From assembly GCA_964465375.1 (NCBI GenBank), contig CAYXIJ010000019.1:1-49252 (forward strand): DNA of 49,252 nt, given 5' to 3'. Shown here piece after piece: positions 7,964 through 16,944 of the stretch. Below the pieces are notes generated by a model. It was not told where the DNA came from. It saw only the letters and a list, made by a program, of their open reading frames with translations, and made no database searches. The stretch comes from CAJWKT01 sp964465375. GTDB lineage: Bacteria > Pseudomonadota > Gammaproteobacteria > Steroidobacterales > Rariloculaceae. The position numbers were made by a program, and so were the translations under genes. Every line of letters starts with the position of its first letter. The stretch's first letter is position 1.

Positions 7964-8764
7964 CTAACAAACCCAGCCATGGTGCACAGATGAAGCCGGA
8001 ATTTGATATTTCCTTGGATAGGTAACATCCATTAGGGTGAGGCCATGCGCCGGAGCCGTAGCCCCACCTTTAGTACGATCAAGACTAGCCAAGACTTCCT
8101 TTGCCCAAGAGGGCTTGGCTCCTCCGCATCCGATCTTTACTAATACGCCAACAAGATTCCTCACCATATGCTGCAAAAAAGCATTTGCCTTAAATTCCAG
8201 CGCAACTTGGGAATTACAGCGATAAATACCAAAGGACTGAAGATATCTCATAGGTGTGCTGGACTGGCAGCCTGATGCCCTAAACGCACTAAAGTCATTC
8301 TCACCAAGCCACATAGTTGCAGCCATCATCATGGCTGAGCAGTCGAGCAATTCACGTGACCACCAGCATCGCTGCCGTAGAATAGCCGGTCGAGTTGAGC
8401 GCTGCGATACCACATAACGATAGTGCCTAGAAACTGCACTCCGACGCGCATCAAAACTTGCTGGCACCCCCTTAGCCCAAAGCACTGTAATATCTGGGGG
8501 AAGATTTGAATTAATTCCTAAAACCCACTGATGACACTCCCGATTTGCTGTGGTATCAAAATGGGCAACTTGATGAACTGCATGCACACCGGCATCGGTT
8601 CGACCCGAACCGTTAATTGTGATTGGCTCATTTGCAACCGCAGACGCTCCAGCCGCAAGAGTATCCTGCACACTACGACCCGTAGACTGACTCTGCCAAC
8701 CCACGAAATCGGTGCCATCGTATTCTATCCCTAGCGCTATCCTCGCCATTGGTAGGTTCGACAC
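7964..8764 (-). CDS. truA: TruA, tRNA pseudouridine(38-40) synthase
   Basis: Isomerises uridines 38, 39 and 40 in tRNA anticodon stem-loops. The protein has GRTDAGVHA with the catalytic Asp (Asp57 counting from the GTG at 8764), YRYVVS, FLQHMVRNLVG and a length of 266 aa, close to the usual 270. Two starts are possible: GTG at 8764, preceded by a weak GAGTGG, or ATG at 8749, which has no ribosome site but sits nearer the conserved segment. It lies 11 bases downstream of fimV and 65 upstream of accD. The dedA gene found between truA and accD in E. coli is absent here. Confidence 0.93.
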   Translation of the reverse strand: MSNLPMARIALGIEYDGTDFVGWQSQSTGRSVQDTLAAGASAVANEPITINGSGRTDAGVHAVHQVAHFDTTANRECHQWVLGINSNLPPDITVLWAKGVPASFDARRSAVSRHYRYVVSQRSTRPAILRQRCWWSRELLDCSAMMMAATMWLGENDFSAFRASGCQSSTPMRYLQSFGIYRCNSQVALEFKANAFLQHMVRNLVGVLVKIGCGGAKPSWAKEVLASLDRTKGGATAPAHGLTLMDVTYPRKYQIPASSVHHGWVC

Positions 8765-8775
8765 ATGGCCACTCT

Positions 8776-10188
8776 TTACGCACTAAGCGTACTCAAAAGG
8801 CCCTGAGCCTCCTCCTTTTGTTGCTGATCACCGGCGTCTAGAATCTCTCCCAGAATATTACGCGCACCGTCAACATCGCCCATGTCAATATAGGCTCTCG
8901 CAAGATCAAGCTTACTGCCAACTTCATCTAAAGTCGGCATACCCTCAGAATCTTCTATGTCTGAGCTTGCATCAGCCGCAACTTCCAATCCATCCAAGCG
9001 GCCCGCAAGACTAGAGGAATCCTCGTTCCCGTAACGCAAATACCACACGGCGGTACCCACAAGAGCTGCGATACCCAGCGCTATCCAAGCTAATGGATTC
9101 TTGACCCAACCTAAAATTTGAGAAAAGAATGAAAAATCTTCAGACTCCCTAATAACTATTTGTGTATCTGGAACTCTCGGAGAAGTCACCTCAGATTCTA
9201 GCGATGTCTCCGGGTCAAAGCCTGCCAAAATCTGAGTATTATTTGGCTGAGCCAATAACTCCTCAATCTGAACATCTTTGCGAGCCACCAGAAGTCTCAT
9301 CTGTTCCAGTGCGGCTATCGTCTCGTCAAGCTGTTCTCTAAGCGCCTCAACTTCACCTCGCAGCTGACCTAGCTGCCCGGTAGTAGCTGCATCAATTGGA
9401 ATACCAGCTGCTTCCTGCACATTGTTACCCTCAGGAATTAGCAGCCTTAAATGTGCCTGTTGCTCACCTCCGCTCCATTCTCCTCTCTGACGTAGAACCT
9501 CCGTTGTCGCAGCAATAGGGGATAGAGCGTTGATTTCAGTCGATTCTGCAATTCTCAACAAAGCACCCTGCAGGAGAACATTCATGTTACCGTCGAAAGC
9601 CTCAATGTTAGCTTCGTATGTTGCAACCATCACTTGGTGCATGGTTGCGCCAGCAGGCAGATAACGCTCCGATATAGCCCAAAGTGTTTCTCCGGGTCCA
9701 ACCGGACCATAAAAGCCAGCTGAGGAAACGGAATTTTGTGAGTCAAGAAAAACCGTATAAGGACGGATTGAGCGTCCCCCAGTCCACACCGCCTCTACCA
9801 ACAAGAATAATGGGGATTTGCTAATAGATCGATTTGAGCTCACTTGGATTAGGCTACTACCGGAACTGTCTTGAATGACACGAAATTGGATTGGTAGATC
9901 TAGAATCGAATCATCAAGCGCATAGCGTAAAAAATCCTCGCGACTAGCCAACGCCACACGCAATTCTGCCACCTCATCAGGTGTCCCAGAAACCAAATGA
10001 ATATCAGCGTCCAGAGGCTGACCAATAGACGACCAAACTTCTATATCACCCAGTTCCAGTGACCATACTGCATAAGGAATTATCAAAAATAGTGCTGCAG
10101 TCAAGCATGACAAACACTTTATCGCTCCAAATCCTAGCGGTTTGGGCCTATCCGCGAACCTAAAAACCGCAATCAAATAACTAACCAA
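8776..10188 (-). CDS. fimV: FimV-like LysM-containing inner-membrane protein
   Basis: Peptidoglycan-associated scaffold of the FimV/TspA type, linked to polar assembly of type IV pili and secretion machines in relatives. The 470 residues show a long leader with a hydrophobic stretch (about 26-43) and the FimV N-terminal signature LGDIEVWSSIGQPLDADI. A LysM-like segment GETLWAISERYLP follows near residue 155. Further on are a coiled-coil around 270-300, a membrane segment near 365-382, and the conserved C-terminal DLARAYIDMGDVDGARNIL. It is about half the size of Pseudomonas FimV and lacks the long acidic repeat region. The TTG start has AAGGAA seven bases upstream. The asd-fimV-truA order supports the call. 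Confidence 0.85.
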   Translation of the reverse strand: MVSYLIAVFRFADRPKPLGFGAIKCLSCLTAALFLIIPYAVWSLELGDIEVWSSIGQPLDADIHLVSGTPDEVAELRVALASREDFLRYALDDSILDLPIQFRVIQDSSGSSLIQVSSNRSISKSPLFLLVEAVWTGGRSIRPYTVFLDSQNSVSSAGFYGPVGPGETLWAISERYLPAGATMHQVMVATYEANIEAFDGNMNVLLQGALLRIAESTEINALSPIAATTEVLRQRGEWSGGEQQAHLRLLIPEGNNVQEAAGIPIDAATTGQLGQLRGEVEALREQLDETIAALEQMRLLVARKDVQIEELLAQPNNTQILAGFDPETSLESEVTSPRVPDTQIVIRESEDFSFFSQILGWVKNPLAWIALGIAALVGTAVWYLRYGNEDSSSLAGRLDGLEVAADASSDIEDSEGMPTLDEVGSKLDLARAYIDMGDVDGARNILGEILDAGDQQQKEEAQGLLSTLSA

Positions 10189-10209
10189 TGTTTTTTCCTT
10201 ACCAAAAAT

Positions 10210-11232
10210 CTAAATAAACCGATCCACTAAAATTTCCGCAATCTGTACACTATTGAGTGCTGCTCCTTTGCGAAGATTGTCTGACACTATCCACAAATCC
10301 AAACCGAGGGGATGGGATAGGTCTTCCCGAATCCTCCCAACAAATACCTCATCCCTATGAGCAGCATCCAACCCAGCAGTAGGATATTCGCCTCTCTCCC
10401 AATCGTCCATCAAACGAATCCCGGGCGACAAGCCAAGCAATTTCCGAACCCGTGAAACAGTAATTTTTTTTCGGGTTTCAACATGCACCGCTTCTGAGTG
10501 GCCATAATAAACTGGGATTCGGACACATGTCGGATTAACCATAATATTTGAATCTTCAAAAATCTTCTGTGTTTCCCAAATCATTTTCATCTCTTCCTGG
10601 GTATAACCCGTATCTAAAAATTCCGCAATTTGGGGCACTGCGTTAAAAGCCACTGGTTTTTGTTCTCCACGATTTTCCGGTTGCTTGCTGTTCAGTATCT
10701 CCGCACTGTCCTGAGACAAAGCGATCAAAGCACTTCGGCCGGCCCCAGAAACTGCCTGATAGGTAGCCACATTAATGCGCTGAATACCCACTGCATCGTA
10801 AATGGGCTTGAGAGCCACAACCATTTGAATCGTCGAACAGTTAGGGTTGGCAATAATACGTCGCTTCTTGTAGTCAGCAATACGTTCAATGTTGACCTCG
10901 GGAACAACCAAGGGAATATCATCATCATTACGAAAGTGTGACGTATTATCGATAACTACAGCCCCTGCATCAGCCGCTTTTGGCACAAACTTTGCTGAAA
11001 CCGAACCGCCCGCAGAAAAAAGAGCCAAATGTACCTGCTCAAAATCAAAATTATCCAGAACTTCGACTTCCTCATCTTTGTGATTAAATGAAATTAAACT
11101 ACCCGCTGAACGCTCGCTTGCCAGTGGATACAGTCGGCCAACAGGAAATTTCCGCTCCTCTAGGATCTGAATAATCTGCCGACCCACTAAACCAGTGGCA
11201 CCCACCACCGCAATATCATAAGTGTTAGACAT
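10210..11232 (-). CDS. asd: aspartate-semialdehyde dehydrogenase
   Basis: Reduces aspartyl phosphate to aspartate semialdehyde with NADPH, feeding lysine, diaminopimelate, methionine and threonine synthesis. The 340 residues have the nucleotide-binding GATGLVG (11-17), the catalytic Cys132 in ANPNCSTIQ, and AYQAVSGAG-type residues further on. The intact Cys argues that it is a working enzyme rather than the catalytically dead Usg paralogue found at this locus in E. coli. The downstream neighbour is fimV, as in Pseudomonas. The ATG at 11232 has only a weak GAAAGAA ribosome site. Confidence 0.94.
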   Translation of the reverse strand: MSNTYDIAVVGATGLVGRQIIQILEERKFPVGRLYPLASERSAGSLISFNHKDEEVEVLDNFDFEQVHLALFSAGGSVSAKFVPKAADAGAVVIDNTSHFRNDDDIPLVVPEVNIERIADYKKRRIIANPNCSTIQMVVALKPIYDAVGIQRINVATYQAVSGAGRSALIALSQDSAEILNSKQPENRGEQKPVAFNAVPQIAEFLDTGYTQEEMKMIWETQKIFEDSNIMVNPTCVRIPVYYGHSEAVHVETRKKITVSRVRKLLGLSPGIRLMDDWERGEYPTAGLDAAHRDEVFVGRIREDLSHPLGLDLWIVSDNLRKGAALNSVQIAEILVDRFI

Positions 11233-11268
11233 ATTTTCTTTCGTAAATAAAGAATTAAGAAGCTTATT

Positions 11269-12372
11269 TTAGGCTTTCTGTTTTTCCCCAATTACCGGAG
11301 TAACAGACTCAACATCCGCATTTTGACCGCGATGCCGCAAATAATGATCCATGAGCGTCAAAGCTACCATAGCCTCAGCAATAGGCGTCGCTCTTAGTCC
11401 AACGCAAGGATCGTGACGCCCAGTCGTCACGATTTTTTGTGCACTTCCTTTTTTGTCAACAGTGGAACCAGGTACCTGAATGCTGGAGGTGGGCTTCAAT
11501 GCGATGCTAGCCAAAATGTCCTGTCCAGAGGAAATACCGCCAAGCGTGCCGCCTGCGGAATTACTCGCGAACCCCTCAGGTTTTAGCTCATCACGATGCT
11601 CGCTTCCATGTTGTTCGACACACCTAAACCCGTCACCAAATTCAACTCCCTTGACCGCATTGATGCTCATCAATCCATGAGCAAGGTCCGCTTCCAGCTT
11701 GTCAAATACAGGCTCACCTAATCCGGGTGGCACGCCAGAAGCTACAACGCTGATACGCGCGCCAATTGAATCACCCTTTTCGCGCAATTCATCCATAAAA
11801 CTTTCCAGTACCGCGATTTGGTCGGGATCCGCACAAAAGAATGGATTCCCGTCCACAATACTGAGGTCTACAGGGTCTAACTTCAATGAACCCAGTTGCG
11901 ACAGGTAACCGTGAATATTTACTCCCACATTTTCGGATAAGTACTTACGGGCAATGGCACCAGCAGCCACCCGCATAACCGTTTCACGCGCTGATGCGCG
12001 ACCGCCGCCACGGTAATCGCGAACACCATACTTTTGCTGGTAGGTGTAATCTGCGTGCCCAGGCCGGAACGTATCTTTTATATCACTGTAGTCTCGGGAT
12101 CGCTGGTCCACGTTCTTTATTAGAAGACCAATTGCAGTGCCAGTAGTTACTCCCTCAAAAACACCTGAGAGAACTTCTACCCTATCAGGCTCTGCTCGTT
12201 GAGATACATATCGGGATCTCCCGGGCCGGCGCCTATCTAAATCCTTTTGAATATCAGCCTCAGCAAGCGCAAGCCCTGGTGGGCAACCATCCACAACACA
12301 ACCCATAGCGGGCCCGTGGCTCTCCCCAAAGGTGGTAACAGTAAACATTTTTCCAAAAGTATCGCCAGCCAT
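11269..12372 (-). CDS. aroC: AroC, chorismate synthase
   Basis: FMN-dependent last step of the shikimate pathway, turning EPSP into chorismate by 1,4-elimination of phosphate. The 367 residues carry the three family signatures: FGESHGPAMGCVVDGCPPG, the RGGGRASARET block, and SAGGTLGGISSGQ followed by RHDPCVGLRA near the C-terminus. Length matches E. coli (361). It lies 16 bases downstream of prmB, the order seen in E. coli, and upstream of asd on the same strand. Confidence 0.97.
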   Translation of the reverse strand: MAGDTFGKMFTVTTFGESHGPAMGCVVDGCPPGLALAEADIQKDLDRRRPGRSRYVSQRAEPDRVEVLSGVFEGVTTGTAIGLLIKNVDQRSRDYSDIKDTFRPGHADYTYQQKYGVRDYRGGGRASARETVMRVAAGAIARKYLSENVGVNIHGYLSQLGSLKLDPVDLSIVDGNPFFCADPDQIAVLESFMDELREKGDSIGARISVVASGVPPGLGEPVFDKLEADLAHGLMSINAVKGVEFGDGFRCVEQHGSEHRDELKPEGFASNSAGGTLGGISSGQDILASIALKPTSSIQVPGSTVDKKGSAQKIVTTGRHDPCVGLRATPIAEAMVALTLMDHYLRHRGQNADVESVTPVIGEKQKA

Positions 12373-12388
12373 CGTATTTACACCTGAT

Positions 12389-13291
12389 TCATCCCCTAAA
12401 GTATCCAGTCAATTCTTCGCGCGTCAACATGAAAACGCCTTCGCCCCCCCGCTCAAGCTCAAGCCAAGTGAAGGGTAACTTAGGATATGTCCTGCTAACT
12501 ACCTGCGTGATTTCTCCTACTTCCATGAATAGCACGCCGCCTGGACGCAAAAACCCACCAGCCTCCCTTAGGAGGCGGTTGACCACATTAAGGCCACTAC
12601 TCCCTCCATCCAGTGCGACCGCAGGCTCCTCTATGTATTCGGCTGGAAGGTTCGCTAGTCGGGCACATGGCACGTAGGGTGGATTAGAGATGATAACATC
12701 ATACTTTTCGCTTACCGCGTCGAAAAGATCTGATTGTATGAGCGAAATACAATCTTCAAATCCGTGCTTCTTAACATTTTCCGCGGCAAGCTCTAAAGCA
12801 TCGGGAGATATGTCTGTTGCCTCCACTAAAATCCCCGGGCAATGGTGAGCAGCCGATACAGCCAAGCATCCGCTTCCGGTCCCAACATCAAGAACCCGGG
12901 TGCCTTTACTCACCGAAATCCATGGCGCAAAACCACACTCAATAATCTCTGCCATAGGAGAGCGCGGAACCAATGCCCGCCTGTCAATATTAAATTCCAG
13001 CCCGGCAAACCAAGTTTTTTTTAGTAAATATGCAAGTGGCTTGCGCTTCGTGACCCGTAAATGAACTATTTCAAGAATTTCGTCAATGTGATCATGTGTT
13101 GGAGGAGACACCCAATCATCCATATTCCAGCGCTGTAAGTGGCGAACCAACCAGTAAGCCTCTCCACCTGCACTATCAGTACCATGACCAAAGACGAGAT
13201 TATGGGATCCGAAAAATTGCGCTATCTCTTCTACGCGTTGCTCATGACTGTGTGCGTTTTCGAGTCTGGGCTTGAGTTCCTTAAGATCCAT
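12389..13291 (-). CDS. prmB: PrmB, glutamine methyltransferase of ribosomal protein L3
   Basis: S-adenosylmethionine-dependent N5-methylation of the GGQ-type glutamine in ribosomal protein L3. The 300 residues contain the AdoMet motif DVGTGSG (135-141), ATDISPDAL and the substrate-binding NPPY (203-206). FGHGTD near the N-terminus and the C-terminal TWLELERGGEGVFMLTREEL separate it from the release-factor methyltransferase PrmC. The start is only about 24 bases from the divergent Sco gene start. Its promoter must therefore lie within the Sco coding region. Confidence 0.94.
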   Translation of the reverse strand: MDLKELKPRLENAHSHEQRVEEIAQFFGSHNLVFGHGTDSAGGEAYWLVRHLQRWNMDDWVSPPTHDHIDEILEIVHLRVTKRKPLAYLLKKTWFAGLEFNIDRRALVPRSPMAEIIECGFAPWISVSKGTRVLDVGTGSGCLAVSAAHHCPGILVEATDISPDALELAAENVKKHGFEDCISLIQSDLFDAVSEKYDVIISNPPYVPCARLANLPAEYIEEPAVALDGGSSGLNVVNRLLREAGGFLRPGGVLFMEVGEITQVVSRTYPKLPFTWLELERGGEGVFMLTREELTGYFRG

Positions 13292-13315
13292 GGACTACGC
13301 ATCATATATGAGATA

Positions 13316-13981
13316 ATGGGGTCAATGCTCAAGTTAATGCTCAGAGTTCTTGTGTTTTCGGTAGTGATCTTTTTAAGCGCTATCGTTCTGCTACGGGGGA
13401 CGGGAAAAGCGTCTCTTGATCCGGAAATTGCCACAATTTATGAGGAATCTCTACTTTTACCAGAATTCACCTTAATGGACCAAAAAGGGCTCAGCTTTCA
13501 TTCCAATGAAAGACTTTTGGGGCACTTCAGCCTCATGTTTTTCGGTTTTACCCACTGCCCAGACATCTGTCCTTTTACATTGCAAAAATTAGTAACGGTC
13601 ACATCAAATCTGCAAAGTCAGGGGGCTGATCTACCAGAGATACTGTTTATTAGTGTAGATTCAAACCGTGATACACCGGAGCGCATAGATTCTTACCTAG
13701 ATAGTTTTAGTCCAAGATTTGTGGGATTAACTGGCAATTCGGATGCGTTGCAAGTGCTATTAAGTAAACTCGGACTAACTACGCAGATCCACCGGCACCC
13801 GGGACAACAAGACTACACGGTCATTCACAACTCTACCGTTTTTGTTATTGCCCCCAAGGGGGACTTAATAGCTACATTTAGCGGACTAGATAACGCTGCC
13901 ATAAACGCAGATACAATTGCAGAAGACTTTCTCAGGATTCGCAAGCGATATCTCGCACATCCACCGCAACTGGCAAAATGA
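13316..13981 (+). CDS. SCO1/SenC family copper chaperone
   Basis: Membrane-anchored thioredoxin-fold protein that delivers copper to, or redox-maintains, the CuA site of cytochrome c oxidase. With the ATG at 13316 the product is 221 aa: an N-terminal membrane anchor (about 8-27), the copper ligands Cys81 and Cys85 in FTHCPDICP, and the distal His171 in YTVIHNS. ATG at 13325 is equally possible and has a closer GGGG ribosome site. Upstream in-frame starts would overlap prmB and lack family similarity. Its stop overlaps the psd start by four bases (ATGA). No oxidase genes are nearby in the window. Confidence 0.9.
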   Translation: MGSMLKLMLRVLVFSVVIFLSAIVLLRGTGKASLDPEIATIYEESLLLPEFTLMDQKGLSFHSNERLLGHFSLMFFGFTHCPDICPFTLQKLVTVTSNLQSQGADLPEILFISVDSNRDTPERIDSYLDSFSPRFVGLTGNSDALQVLLSKLGLTTQIHRHPGQQDYTVIHNSTVFVIAPKGDLIATFSGLDNAAINADTIAEDFLRIRKRYLAHPPQLAK

Positions 13982-14841
13982 TGAGATGGATTTCCCGGGC
14001 CTCATTACAGCGATTACTGCCCCAAAAAATAATTTCAAATTTAATCTACTGCATTGCTCGGTCTTCAAACCCTATTGTCAAGAACACATTAATTGCTTGG
14101 TTTATCAAACAATACTCGGTAAATCTCAGCGAGGCGGCCCAATCCGATCCTAAAAAATATAAAACATTCAATAGTTTTTTTACTCGAAAACTCAAACCCC
14201 AAGCTAGGACAATAGCTGGAAACAAAGAAACAATTGTCTGCCCGGTAGACGGTCGCTTAACAGAATTCGGTACCATTAAGCATGGCCAGTTAATTCAAGC
14301 CAAAGCCATTGAGTATCCGCTCGATGCACTCCTTGGAGAAAAGGCCGCAATGACACAGCCCTTTCTAGGTGGTTATTTTGCTACCTTTTATCTGGCACCT
14401 GAAAACTACCATCGCATTCACATACCTATAGCTGGGCTTTTAACGCGAACGCGTTATATCCCGGGCCGACGGCTAACGCTAAACTCATCTTCAGCAAAAT
14501 CAATAAGAGGTCTTTTCTGTAGAAACGAGCGCGTAGTGTGTTGGTTTGATACGGCCATTGGACCTGTAACGCTAGTGCTGGTAGGGGCATTAAATGTCTC
14601 CAGTATCAGTACTGAATTTTTGGGGGAAATTCAAAGTGGTAAACCATTTCTGTGGAAAGATCCTAATTTGCGTAAACACCCTTATGAGCGAGGTGATGAA
14701 ATAGGCCAATTTAACCTTGGTTCCACCGTGGTGTTTATTTGCACAGCGCACAACATTTTTTGGCACGAAAAACTCGAACGAAATATCAGCGTGCGCATGG
14801 GTGACCCTCTCGCTAACATAGTTCATTCCAAGACCAAATGA
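13978..14841 (+). CDS. psd: phosphatidylserine decarboxylase proenzyme
   Basis: Makes phosphatidylethanolamine. The proenzyme cleaves itself at the LGST site to form a pyruvoyl group. In this 287-residue protein LGST is at 247-250, so Ser249 becomes the pyruvoyl residue. The autocleavage triad partners Asp91 (CPVDGRL) and His145 (ENYHRIH) are intact. The gene is noticeably AT-rich compared with the F420 region. Start and stop overlap its neighbours by four bases each, so Sco, psd and epmA are likely one transcript. psd next to epmA is also seen in E. coli. Confidence 0.95.
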   Translation: MMRWISRASLQRLLPQKIISNLIYCIARSSNPIVKNTLIAWFIKQYSVNLSEAAQSDPKKYKTFNSFFTRKLKPQARTIAGNKETIVCPVDGRLTEFGTIKHGQLIQAKAIEYPLDALLGEKAAMTQPFLGGYFATFYLAPENYHRIHIPIAGLLTRTRYIPGRRLTLNSSSAKSIRGLFCRNERVVCWFDTAIGPVTLVLVGALNVSSISTEFLGEIQSGKPFLWKDPNLRKHPYERGDEIGQFNLGSTVVFICTAHNIFWHEKLERNISVRMGDPLANIVHSKTK

Positions 14842-15806
14842 ATTCTAAATCCTGGCAACCAACGGCCACCAAAAAAATACTCGAACTGCGGGCCACCGTT
14901 CTATCTGACGTTCGTTCCTTTTTTTCCGAGCGGTCCGTGTTAGAAGTAGAGACTCCCGTACTGTCAGTCGCCGGTACGCCGGAACTTGGACTGGAAAGCC
15001 TGGAAACCCAATTAGCCGGACCAAGACAGGAAACCTTATACCTTCATACCTCACCCGAGCATGCCATGAAACGTCTATTAGCAGCCGGATCGGGTGACAT
15101 CTTTCAACTCTGTAAAGTTTTTCGCGATGCAGAATTAGGGCGCTGGCACCAACCTGAATTCACCATGCTGGAGTGGTACCGAGTAGGTTGGGACGAGAAA
15201 AAACTAATGCAGGAGGTAGAGTTGCTTCTAAAAACCTTGCTCAAAAACTATTATTCGCTAGGGCCAAGCAACTTCCTCAGTTACCGAGAAGCCTTTAACG
15301 CACACTTGGCTATAAATCCGCTCAAGGAAACTACTAAGTTAGCCAAAAAATTGGCCACTCAGGGTATAGACATACCAACTGAAATAGATTGGAACGGACT
15401 ATTAGATCTTTCTCTCTCTAGCGTAGTTCTACCTGCGCTAGATCCCAACGTTATCACTTTTATCTTTGATTTTCCGGCTGATCAAGCACAATTAGCGCAC
15501 ATTAAATACGATTCTGGAGAACAAATTGCAGCACGCTTTGAGGTTTTCTTCCAAGGCCTCGAAATTGGGAACGGCTTTGGTGAACTCACTGATCCAACGG
15601 AGCAAAGAAAAAGATTTGAAACGGCCCTTATGCAAAGAAAACACCAAAGGCGCCCAGTACCCCCCATAGATGACAAATTACTGGCTGCTCTGGAAAATGG
15701 TTTACCTGCTTGTGCGGGGGTGGCCATGGGGATCGATCGAATCATCGCACTAGTAGGGAAATTACCGAATGTAGCAAAAACAATTAGCTTCGCGCACCCT
15801 TTATAG
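14838..15806 (+). CDS. epmA: EpmA, elongation factor P (R)-beta-lysine ligase
   Basis: Lysyl-tRNA synthetase paralogue that attaches (R)-beta-lysine to Lys34 of elongation factor P, helping ribosomes through polyproline stretches. The 322 residues match the class II synthetase catalytic core without the N-terminal anticodon-binding domain, as in E. coli EpmA (325 aa). Visible are VLEVETPVLS, TSPEHAMKRLLAAGSGDIFQ, EFTMLEWYR, LEIGNGFGELTDP and GVAMGIDRI. It overlaps psd by four bases. Both efp and the epmB aminomutase lie within the next 2.2 kb. Confidence 0.95.
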   Translation: MNSKSWQPTATKKILELRATVLSDVRSFFSERSVLEVETPVLSVAGTPELGLESLETQLAGPRQETLYLHTSPEHAMKRLLAAGSGDIFQLCKVFRDAELGRWHQPEFTMLEWYRVGWDEKKLMQEVELLLKTLLKNYYSLGPSNFLSYREAFNAHLAINPLKETTKLAKKLATQGIDIPTEIDWNGLLDLSLSSVVLPALDPNVITFIFDFPADQAQLAHIKYDSGEQIAARFEVFFQGLEIGNGFGELTDPTEQRKRFETALMQRKHQRRPVPPIDDKLLAALENGLPACAGVAMGIDRIIALVGKLPNVAKTISFAHPL

Positions 15807-15894
15807 TGGCTATAAGCTCGACTAATTCTGAGCCCAACGCATTGAGACGACTTTACCTTAGATTTGACCTACAGTTGCAGCAATCGAGGGCGGG

Positions 15895-16098
15895 CTAGGT
15901 GCCTTCCGGTTGTTCATATTCGGGTACATGCTCGCCACCAAACATATAGTGCAGGCCCCGAGCTTCGCGAATAACAACATGAATCTTGTGAATGGCTACG
16001 TTCCCCGTTTTAGCTACCACCTCGGTAATGCCCTCTGCGAGCGCGCTCTTCTGTTCATCGCTCCAGCCTTCTCGAATGTCACATTGAATCACTGGCAT
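15895..16098 (-). CDS. 4-oxalocrotonate tautomerase family protein
   Basis: A 67-residue protein starting M-PVIQCDIREGWS, so processing of Met would expose the catalytic Pro1 typical of this superfamily. The beta-alpha-beta pattern and the segment KIHVVIREA fit, although the family's Arg pair near residue 11 is only partly recognisable. Members isomerise keto-enol substrates; the substrate here cannot be told. It lies alone on the minus strand between epmA and efp. It interrupts the EF-P modification cluster, and nothing suggests it belongs to it. Confidence 0.8.
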   Translation of the reverse strand: MPVIQCDIREGWSDEQKSALAEGITEVVAKTGNVAIHKIHVVIREARGLHYMFGGEHVPEYEQPEGT

Positions 16099-16289
16099 TT
16101 AGGGCTCCTTCGTTGGTCGCTAGCAAAGCGGAAGATTTTGTCACGCAAGAATTAGGGGGGTCAAACTTTCGCCGTTCCAGGCTGCAGAAATAGTACTTAG
16201 CTCAATTCCCTAAATGGAGATATTCCGAGAAATGCATGTGAAAGAAGCACCATTTATCCAAGGCTTCCTCTCTCTACTTTCCTTAGTCA

Positions 16290-16856
16290 TTATTCCTTGG
16301 CGCGAGATACGTACTCACCCGTGCGGGTATCCACTTTAACAACTTCACCTTGTTCAACAAATAGTGGCACCCGGATTACCGCGCCAGTCTCTAGATTAGC
16401 TGGCTTAACACCACCCTGGGCAGTATCGCCCCGAACGCCAGGATCAGTTTCAACAATAGTTAGTTCAACAAAATTAGGCGGGGACACAAGTAAGGGAACC
16501 CCGTTCCAAAGAGTAACAAGGCACGTGTCTTCTTCCTTTAGCCACTGCTTGGCCTCACCAACGGCTACTTGGTCTGCGGGAAACTGCTCGTAAGTCTCCG
16601 ACATAAAATACCAAAAATCCCCAGCCGTATAGAGATATTGCATTTCTTGCTCAACTACATCGGCTGCCTCTACCGATTCTCCCGACTTGAACGTCTTGTC
16701 AACCACACGCCCAGTTTTCAAATTTCGAATCTTCACCCGGTTGAACGCTTGGCCTTTCCCGGGCTTAACAAACTCATTTTCCACAATCACACAGGGATCA
16801 CCATCGATAAGAATCTTCAGTCCACCACGAAATTCATTAGTGCTGTAACTAGCCAT
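16290..16856 (-). CDS. efp: elongation factor P
   Basis: Three-domain translation factor that rescues ribosomes stalled at consecutive prolines. From the ATG at 16856 the protein is 188 aa, exactly the E. coli length. It begins MASYSTNEFRGGLK and places the beta-lysylation site Lys34 in VKPGKGQAF. The frame is open 17 codons further upstream but those residues are unlike EF-P. A GGAG ribosome site lies 8 bases upstream. It is divergent from epmB, the two starts being 88 bases apart, so both can be expressed from one intergenic region. Confidence 0.97.
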   Translation of the reverse strand: MASYSTNEFRGGLKILIDGDPCVIVENEFVKPGKGQAFNRVKIRNLKTGRVVDKTFKSGESVEAADVVEQEMQYLYTAGDFWYFMSETYEQFPADQVAVGEAKQWLKEEDTCLVTLWNGVPLLVSPPNFVELTIVETDPGVRGDTAQGGVKPANLETGAVIRVPLFVEQGEVVKVDTRTGEYVSRAKE

Positions 16857-16944
16857 TTGATTCTCCGGCCTTAACAATAAACTTTCGAAATATGGCAAAA
16901 CTGCCAAGATTCTTCTGGCTGACAGGTGCTAACAGTGGATAATA

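Noticed and set aside
13139..13315. Upstream extension of the Sco gene into prmB
   Set aside because: The extra 59 residues have no family similarity and would overlap the divergent prmB; starts at 13316 or 13325 give the normal membrane anchor.
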